Source of the DNA: Anniella stebbinsi
Lineage: Eukaryota; Chordata; Lepidosauria; Squamata; Anniellidae
Length of the DNA stretch: 64,000 nt
NCBI GenBank assembly: GCA_029215795.1
Contig: JARDYH010000001.1
Location: 401,983,154 to 402,047,153, forward strand
Direction of reading: 5' to 3'
Part shown: piece after piece, positions 56,619 to 64,000 of the stretch
How positions within the stretch are numbered: the first letter of the stretch is position 1
How the letters are laid out: the number at the start of each line of letters is the position of its first letter
Made by a program: the position numbers and the translations under genes
The notes under the pieces: generated by a model
Databases searched by the model: none
Told to the model about the DNA's origin: nothing
The model's input: only the letters and a program-made list of their open reading frames with translations

Positions 56619-56809
56619 CCCTAGACATTCTTGACCATGGGCAAGATTAACCCAGGCCTGATTTCATACTTTATCACTTCCTTGAATCGTTGCTAATGCC
56701 CCTCCACACACACTTAAAGAAAATAGTACTTAGCACACAGACATCCATTCATCTCCCAGGAATGTTCCATAATATTTTTCTTTTGCAGCATTACACAGCT
56801 AGTAATGAG

Positions 56810-56837
<28 letters not shown>
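56810..56837. repeat. (TA)n microsatellite
   Basis: About fourteen TA units. Confidence 0.95.
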
Positions 56838-56840
<3 letters not shown>

Positions 56841-57725
56841 GCAAAATGCCAAATCTGGTGCATGTTTCATACCATGTAACAAATGCTTATTTGTGGCTTT
56901 CTTTCCATGTGAAATATAATATAACTGCTTGTAACAGTATAAATTCAATTATGCATACATCTTTCAGCAGTCAGCACATGGCTTTTCTTTATTTTTAATA
57001 ATCCCCCTCCCCACACAGAAAAAATAAAATCAAAAGAAAATGCAGCTTCCCTCTCCTTTAGGAGGGGGGGGGAATAAAGGAGCGAGCAAAGAAACAGGGA
57101 AAGAAAGGAAGGGGGGAGTGTTGAAATGATATATGTGCAATGCCAAATTAAACCGTTCTTGGGATGGGTGGGGGGGGGGGTCTTTGAAAGAACTGGCAGC
57201 TGATCGAAACACTTTGGGGGTACTGAAATATGAGGAACATGTATGAAGGGATCTTGCTTTCAATTCGGTTTCAAGAACACTGTAGGCCATGTTCTCACAG
57301 TTGCTTTCTCCCCCTGCACATGGTGAGATCAACACGGAAGCTGGTCCAACTCTTCACATCCCACACACCTTTGGAAAGCCCGTTTTTAGGAAGCGTGCCA
57401 AAGACGTGCGCCCTCCAGCTCTGGCAGATATTTGTGGGTGATGGCGCAAGGAGTTCTACATGAGCCAGGGCTGCTTTGGTTCTCTTCAAGTAACAAGGGC
57501 TACGAAGTGGGGTTACCACAGCTGTGCCAATGCTTCTCAAAAGACAAGACACTTTGAAGACTTCTCTCTGGATTATTATATTTTGTTGGTTGTGACCAAC
57601 CTACCCCCTGCGTGATTGCCCAGAGTTGGGACTGCTGCCACCTACAGAAGAAGCGACCGCAAGAAAACCTGGGGCAGCAGGGTGGGGGAGGGGAGAATAA
57701 AGCTGCATGCTACCACCACTGCTAA

Positions 57726-58200
57726 TTTGTTTATTGCATTTCTATACCGCCTCATAGCCGAAGCTCTCTGGGCGGTTTACAAAAATTAAAACCGTGACAA
57801 CCGTTCAAAATATAAAATAACAGCAGTATAAAAACATAGCATAAAGCTACAATATAAGAGCACAAACAGGATAAAACCAAGCAGCCATGCAGAAATTAAT
57901 ACAGATTTAAAATGCAAATTTAAACAGCAAGGTTAAAAATCAAACTGAAGAACTGTTTAAACTCTGTGAAAATAAAAAGGTCTTCTTCACCTGGCGTCTA
58001 AAGGAGTATAATGTAGGTGCCAGGCGAACCTCTCTAGGGAGCTCCTTCCACAGCCAGGGTGCCACAGCAGGGAAGGCCCTCCTCCTGGTAACCACCTACC
58101 TCACTTTCATTGGCAGGGGCTCACGGAGAAGGACCCCTGAAGATGATCTTAGGATCTGGGCAGGCACATATGGGAGGAGGCGTTCCTCCAGATAATCATG
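57726..58200 (-). mobile_element. L2-type LINE, 3' end
   Basis: GCATTTCTATACCGCCTCAT and GAAGCTCTCTGGGCGGTTTA begin the minus-strand tail. The coding end includes the complement of GGAAGGCCCTCCTCCTGGTA, and GACCCCTGAAGATGATCTTA is shared with 30510-30530. Confidence 0.87.
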
Positions 58201-58605
58201 AGCCCCACCCCTGAGAAACTATTGTAGAATCCCCCCTTGAGAAATCTAGGAGAATGATCCCTTCAGTTTCCTGCCTCATAATAGGATGGAGAATTTTGGG
58301 AGTCCATTTGGGCGTGGCTCTCGTTATTAGCACCATCTTCTGACCAAGTGAACGAGCCAAACAGCTCATGATAGGTTTCACAATAGCAATGCCTAATACT
58401 TGGACTTAATGTTTGGACTTAATGTTTGACATACTTGGCTCTGGCATGTGACTGAGTATCCTTTCAAGTCGATGATGATGATGACGATGATGATTTTAAG
58501 CGAATGTCATAGACAAGGAGGGGGGTAATGCCTTGAGAACTCCTTCTATGCCCTTTTTCTCTTTCCATTTTGTTTTGCAGCCACTTTTTATCAAGATTCT
58601 TCATA

Positions 58606-58612
<7 letters not shown>

Positions 58613-58637
<25 letters not shown>
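58613..58637. repeat. (TG)n microsatellite
   Basis: Twelve TG units follow a TATATA stretch. Confidence 0.93.
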
Positions 58638-58876
58638 AATATGAAAGCATTAATGGAAACAATAATTTCTGCAAATTGTAGCAACGCGTATACCCATGTC
58701 CCTTAATTGCTTGTCCTTTTTTGATTGCAGAATGTGACTTCCCTAATTGCGGAATCTGTATTTGTCGCCCCTTTTTGTGCCACGTGGTTCTGTCCTCTTC
58801 CAGGGCTTTTCAGAACCTGTTTCGCTAAAGCAGCGATAGGGCTAACGATCACCTTTGGGGTCTCTCACCATGACAG

Positions 58877-59050
58877 TGTTCGGCGGAATGTGGCGCCGGC
58901 GTCCGTACACGATCCGTCCTATGCATGACCAACCACATCAGCAGTTTGCCACTGGAGGGCTGTGGACACAACAGGCCATCGGAAACAACCCCTTGTGACA
59001 ATGGGCCGTGTTTGGGGAAAGTGGAATGGTTTTCCGGAAGCTGGAGCCAG
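58877..59050 (+). CDS. THSD4: THSD4 exon: TSP1 module
   Basis: The 174-bp exon (58 codons, phase 0 at both ends) encodes CSAECGAGVRTRSVLCMTNH, ISSLPLEGCGHNRPSETTPC and DNGPCLGKVEWFSGSWSQ. The acceptor is CATGACAG at 58876 with a modest pyrimidine tract, and the donor is GTACTT at 59051. CSAECG lacks Ser/Thr at the O-fucosylation position. The VEWFSGSWSQ ending is the start of the next TSP1 module, whose cysteine exon must lie beyond 64000 because no CSxxCG-coding exon was found in the remaining 5 kb. Confidence 0.92.
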
Positions 59051-59538
59051 GTACTTTTGATCTTGAATTATTTATTCAAAACATTAATGTCCTGCTCTTC
59101 ATCTGGAAGGCTCCCTACAGATCAATAAAAAGAAGACAGTCCCTGCCTTCAGGTTTATGGTCTAAAAAAAAGGATATGAAAGGGAAAACCGATGCAGAGG
59201 GGAAAAGAAAACAAGAAATCATAGTCCCTAGATCTGATCAGGGGTGGGTGTAATGCAGTTGCAATAGCTGTAATGCCATGGGAAGTTGTTGGCCTTCTTA
59301 TCCTGGACTGGAAACAACTCAAAGAGGGGAAGAGCCAGTGGCTGGTTTCTCAGCTGAGCTGACGGAGTGGGCCTACTTCCCACCTCTCCCTCAGCAGCAG
59401 CTTGATGGAATGGCAATTGGATGGCAAAGGGGGGAAAGGCAAAGCCGACGAAGGTGGCTTCTCAGCAGGGCTGAAGGTGGCCCCATTACCCTTTCTGTTC
59501 CTCCTTCAGCTGGACCCTGAAGATGTTCAGGGGAAATC

Positions 59539-59748
59539 CAGCCAAAATTAAGCACTGGTAAGCCCTATTGGTTTCAATGGGAGAGCTCATCACGTGGTTC
59601 GAACCACAACCTTGTGAATACTTAATGTAGTAAATCCTATATAAAATCAGTGGGCTTTGCCTCCGAGAAGACATACATAGGATGGTGCTATGAATCTCTC
59701 CCATTGAAATCAATGGGGCTTAAAAGTGCTTACCTTTGGCTGAAACTG
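59539..59748. mobile_element. Palindromic MITE (TAAGCCCTATTGGTTTCAATGG type)
   Basis: TAAGCCCTATTGGTTTCAAT and GGGAGAG are mirrored by CTCTCCCATTGAAATCAATG and GGGCTTA about 110 bp later. The outer GCCAAAATTAAGCACTGG is mirrored by AAGTGCTTACCTTTGGC. No target duplication was identified. Confidence 0.65.
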
Positions 59749-60189
59749 GGCAAGCCCATTGCATATGTTGGCAGGGTTTCCCTTCCCTCCCCCCTCCCCA
59801 ACACAAACAGGATTTGGGTGGGTAATTGTCACATTCCAGAGCATTTGAACTTATTTTTTTCCTGAAGAATTATCCTTTGTTTGCTTCATCTGTTTTCAAT
59901 GTCTTTTATGCTTGCGTGCTTTCATTACTAGGACAAAGTGTATGGTGATGGAGAAGGTATTGCATTGTTTCTCTGCACCTACAGTTGTATTTTTTCCTGA
60001 CTAGGATTGTGCAGCTAGTAAAGTCTAAAGGGGAGAAAAACTGGTAAACTGTTAGCACAACCGGGGATCTGTCTCCCTTGCTCCAAATTAAGGATAGGCA
60101 AGAAATTTGATCTGGGTTTTTTTGAGGTTTGCTTGTTGTGGTTGTTGTGGTTGTTGTCGCTGTTGATGTTTTTACAAATTTCTCCAGTT

Positions 60190-60540
60190 TGCAACTCCCA
60201 AGATAGAGTTGGATTCTGAAATCTGTATTTTTTAAAAAAATATTTCCAAGCCAGCTTGTCTCAGAAAAAAATTACACACAGAAATGTACATATTAGGGGG
60301 AAGTGTGCCCAGGATGCATATATTTTAGAAAAGTGCACAAAGACGGTGTTTTAGCATGTGGAGAAAGTACTGCATGTATATAAATGGGCACATGAATTCA
60401 TCGACTGAATGCGTGCATATCAATGGGTATGTGAATGCATCAATGAAAATGCACAAAACAGGAATTTCTGTATGGGTTTTTTAAAAAGAAAAGAAATGGC
60501 AAGCTCATGCAGAAACGGAATAGAATGAGCTTGACTTTAA
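60190..60540. repeat. Dispersed repeat related to 23580-23910
   Basis: TTGGATTCTGAAATCTGTAT, AGCCAGCTTGTCTCAG and GGCAAGCTCATGCAGAAACG with GAATGAGCTTGACTTTA occur in the same order as in 23580-23910, with TGCACA-type blocks between. Confidence 0.6.
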
Positions 60541-62559
60541 ACTAGAAGAAGACAATATCAGGCCCAGCTTCTGCCGGGTTGGAAGCAGAGTGAGGGAAGA
60601 AGAACTTTAAAGGTGAAACAGATGGGGAGGAGCAGAGCTCTCCTGTTATTGTCAAGTGTCTGGGTGATGAAATCCTAGCAAGTTTTCTTCTAGGGCATTA
60701 CCTCTGGCAGCACTGGAGCTCTGTGTGTCTGGAGGTCCTTCTAGGCTGCAGTACCAGCCAGTCTGTATTCATAGAGACTGACTTTCTGAAGAGGAGCATG
60801 GCCTGTATCCATGGGGACTCTCCACACAATGGAAAATGATGCTTCAGTAGGTGCATGTTGCCCTGGACCATTCCACTGTTTTTGGCCACCCCTAGAAGAG
60901 GACTTCCAAAGTAGGCTTGCTCATTGGTCTGAGCTAGACTCTGATCTCAGCAAGTGTCCAGTTCCAGGTCTTGGGGGAGCTGGTCAGCCCAAATGGGTCA
61001 GAAGGTGGTGAGTGTACTAAAAGAGCCAGGATCTGAGTACCACAGCAGAAAGCAAGGATCCGAGGGGTCAGAGAAGATGCACTAGCCAAAGTCAAGTAGG
61101 GATCCGAGGCAGTGAGCAGGAAGAGGGATCCAAAGTTGAAGCAGTGTCCTCACAGACAAAACAAAATGGTCTATCTGAGGAGGAAGCTCTGAGGTTAAGG
61201 CTTCATAGGCTCCAACAGCCTGCAAGAGGTAATGCACTAAAGCCTAACTTGCTAGGATTCCATCAGAGCTTCCTCGTTTTCATAATCAATCCACTGATGT
61301 GGCTGAGCATGGCAATGAACCCATTAGTTTTGACAAAACAAATCATAAAACTTTCAAAGCTTCATGTCTTCTGCAATAGAACTGGACCTTTTTATCTCCC
61401 CCTCCCTCAGTCAAAGCATGTCGTCAGGAAAGAGATCTCAATTAGATTAGTGATGCGTTATGCAAACAAAAACAACCCAAGGCAAAAAGAAATGCCGGTC
61501 GTGAATTTCACAGAAATCCAAGCTATGAAATCATAATGAAATGCAGGATTTCCTCCCCCTGCACATCCCCAGATGGAGAGGAAAAGGGGGATCCAATATG
61601 AAGCCCCTTCCCTAAATATTTTTAAAATTAAATCTTAAGGCTTTGCTTTCTATTGACATCAAACTCACATTGTAGAGCGTGTAGACTTAAGAAGTCGTGA
61701 AAAAGCCATTTATTTCCTTTCTTTAGCAAGGCCTCCAATTACGATGTCTGAAAGTCCCCCAGCCTATGCTGAGAAACCGAATCACATTCTCCTTGCATAA
61801 ACATCCTTTCCAGAAACATACCTCTGAATGGCCACGCTGGGTTGTAAATGGTGGAGCAGCTTCCAGGTTTTGTTTTGTTAACTGGCATCTTAAGAGTTAA
61901 TCTTCTCTGAGGCTAGCAATTTACAATGCTGTTAACAGAAATTATGTCTTGAACTCCTGGACCCCCACACAGAGTTTATCCATAAATCTACCATATTGCT
62001 TCAGGCTTCTAATTTATTTCTCCAACGTAATAAATTCTTCAGGAATATGCACCCACGGACATTTAAAAACCCATAATACTTTAATTCTCCACTGTTAGCT
62101 ACAACACACATATGCGCCCACACGTACACACGCTTGGAAAAAAAGCACAAATATGTACCTAAGATTGATTCATTCAGAAAATGGCAGAAATACTGTTCAT
62201 TGGATATGATTTACAGACATAATTAGGGCAGAGTATCAGACTATTGGTTTCATTAAAAAACCAAGACCTGTACAGCCATGTTTGCTAAATTTATTTACCA
62301 TTCATTTTTTTTTTCTGGGCCGCCTTTCAAGGCAGAAGCTCTCCAAAGCTATAGCAATAAATGTATTTATTTATTTGTAACATTTCTATACTGCTGATTA
62401 TAATAGAATCTCTCAGCAGTTCATGACATAAATAAATTGCCATTTCATTGTTTCTATGGGGATGAGCATACAAGCAAAACTCAAGTTCATCAGAATTCTC
62501 CAGATTCAACTTCAAAGCTTGTTCCATCTCATATGTGAATCAAATTACCATCTTTGTTT

Positions 62560-62790
62560 TTCTCTTTTCACATGAAAATTTGTGAGCACTTTCTTGTCTA
62601 TTTTCTTTTTAAACGTACACATTGATGGTGTACATCTTTGAAATGTACACATTCTTCTCCTATTGAATAAAGAGTGTTTGTGTGCAGTTCTTCATGTGCA
62701 CTTTTCAATTGGGCGCATGCTGCTAAACACATTTTTTGGTCCACAAATCTCATTGCAAGTCAAAAAATGCATGGGCTTCAACTACAGGTT
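62560..62790. repeat. GAAATGTACACATTCTTCTCC-type dispersed repeat
   Basis: TTTGAAATGTACACATTCTT, AGTGTTTGTGTGCAGTTCTT and ATGTGCACTTTTCAATTGGG match the layout at 13055-13230. Confidence 0.6.
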
Positions 62791-63274
62791 GGGTTCTTCA
62801 AGCCCACGATCAGTCTGGGAGGCATGAAGTGGGTAAATATGGATCAAAAGCAAACAGATTTCTCATACGTCTCTACACTGCATACCTGTAATCTAGAGCT
62901 GTCAGTGAAATGGCTTCTAAAATAAAATTTCAAGGAAATTTGGGCAATTTGTACTTTGAGCAATTCAAAGGGAAGCCAAATGCATGCCGGAGGGCTTCTA
63001 CCTATCCCAGGCTGCCACAGGATTTGGCCTGATGTGGAATTCAAAGTGAACATGTCCTATTCAAGTGAAAGATCTCAGGTCAGTGGAGGTATATTGAAAG
63101 CATTTTGATAAAGATTATAGAAATCATGCACAGACTTAGGTTGTCATATGATTTCACGTCAAGCGAAATCTGAAGGTAATACGTAGGCAGGTCCTCCTGT
63201 GAAACAGTGGTGAAAAGATCGATTCACTGATGGAGGGGCCCATCGAGGATGTGTTGTCAAAAACTTGTTGCTGA

Positions 63275-63789
63275 TAGGGCTGTGCACGGACCCTCAATCT
63301 GACCTGGATCCTGATCTGGGAGGACCGGATCGGGCCCAATCCGACCTGTGTTGGATCAGGCCTGATCTGATCCACCTCTGATCTGGATCCAGATCCGGAT
63401 CTGCTCCGGGTCCATGCAGAACCCTCCCTCCCGCTCTCCCTGCTCTCTCCCTCCCTCCCCCCATCGCCCTGCTTACCCACCATCATCCTGCTTTTGTCTT
63501 CCATACTTGCTGTGGGCCTCTTCATTTCCTGGTCGTGGCGGGTGATGACATCACCCCCCGCAACCAGGAAATGTGGCGGCACACAGTGAGGAGGCAGGAC
63601 AACGTGGGACAATGCAGAGGAAGCTGCAGGTAAACAGAGTGATTGGGGGGAGGGAGGGAGGGAGGGAGAGAGCAGGGAGATTGGGAGGGAGGGCTCTGCA
63701 TGGACCCAGAGCAGATCCAGATCGCAGATCTGATCCGGCCCGATCTGGTTTGGATTCAGGATCTGGATTCGGATCCGGTCACAGCCCTA
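63275..63789. mobile_element. Palindromic hAT-type element, 515 bp, GATCTGGATC arrays
   Basis: The ends are TAGGGCTGTGCACGGA and the inverse of GGTCACAGCCCTA. The flanks GTTGCTGA (63267-63274) and GTTGCTGG (63790-63797) agree at 7 of 8 bases. Both arms are dense in GATCTGGATC/GATCCGGATC motifs. GGTCCATGCAGAACCCTCCC is mirrored by GGAGGGCTCTGCATGGACCC. There is no transposase ORF; small ORFs here come from the repeats. Confidence 0.82.
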
Positions 63790-64000
63790 GTTGCTGGCAC
63801 AAATTTAACAAGTCTTGTGAATAATACAAATGTTAAACTTCCAGTATTTCAGACCTTGATCAGTATGTGTGCATTTTAGTGTACCCTAGGTAAAGCATGT
63901 GTTGTTTTTACTCAGTACACCCTGTACTTTTCACTGGTACTGAGGATAAGTAGCTATTCAGGATATTACAAAAATTCTACCCAAAGTATAAACAATGCCG

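Larger units (their letters stand above)
54363..58876 (+). other. THSD4: THSD4 intron, 4.5 kb
   Basis: It contains a SINE fragment 43 bp past the donor, two L2 copies, a 135-bp MITE and microsatellites. In about 54660-55310, 56030-56475, 56840-57720 and 58200-58870 there is no recognised feature apart from G-rich tracts near 57060 and 57170. Confidence 0.85.
59051..64000 (+). other. THSD4: THSD4 intron, 5' part
   Basis: No exon of the remaining TSP1 modules or PLAC domain was found before the end of the window. It holds a palindromic repeat, two TGCACA-type repeats and a hAT-type element. In about 59051-59535, 60545-62330 and 62800-63270 I recognise nothing; 62365-62400 has a short (TTTA)n patch. 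Confidence 0.75.

Noticed and set aside
58725..58928. A 67-codon ORF starting before the last exon
   Set aside because: It is in a different frame from the TSP1 exon at 58877-59050 and shows no motif; it only overlaps the exon.

Overview
This is a window of vertebrate nuclear DNA, most likely from a squamate reptile (lizard or snake). The evidence is GT-AG-spliced exons of one animal gene, large introns, many microsatellites, CR1 LINE 3' ends (ending in ATTCTATG-type repeats), L2-type LINE tails, a tRNA-headed SINE resembling the Sauria SINE, a second tRNA-headed MIR-like SINE, and many palindromic hAT-type MITEs. The species cannot be fixed from sequence alone. There are no prokaryotic genes, operons or CRISPR arrays.

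The only protein-coding gene I can support is the middle of THSD4 (also called ADAMTSL6), on the + strand. It encodes a secreted ADAMTS-like matrix protein that binds fibrillin-1 and promotes microfibril assembly. Eight consecutive exons (24347-24551, 44950-45125, 45764-45860, 47671-47901, 49877-50006, 51403-51607, 54189-54362, 58877-59050) join in frame to 1392 bp, or 464 codons. They run from the end of the cysteine-rich region through the spacer and a linker into four thrombospondin type-1 (TSP1) modules. Every internal junction is GT-AG and the phases match. The N-terminal exons and the last TSP1/PLAC exons lie outside the window.

Layout: 1-24346 is intron filled with L2, CR1 and SINE copies, two solo LTRs (8838-9412 and 19267-19967), a TIR element (11817-12442), a hAT element nested inside a SINE (15908-16469) and a 0.86-kb palindromic hAT element (20386-21249). 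The intron 24552-44949 opens, 57 bp past the exon, with the outstanding object of the window: a 4.23-kb palindromic element at 24609-28838 flanked by a perfect 8-bp duplication. The rest of that intron is old repeats and unremarkable DNA, with a near-perfect 27-bp hairpin at 32162-32223. From 44950 to 59050 the exons come every 0.6-4.5 kb, separated by LINEs, MITEs and microsatellites. 59051-64000 is intron with another palindromic hAT-type element at 63275-63789.

The most unusual signal is a set of palindromic, non-autonomous elements that share TAGGG-type ends and 8-bp target duplications. Three of them (20386, 24609, 63275) carry different short subterminal repeat arrays. The largest looks as if it grew by repeated amplification of a ~150-bp core unit that the smaller element at 20386 also carries once per arm.
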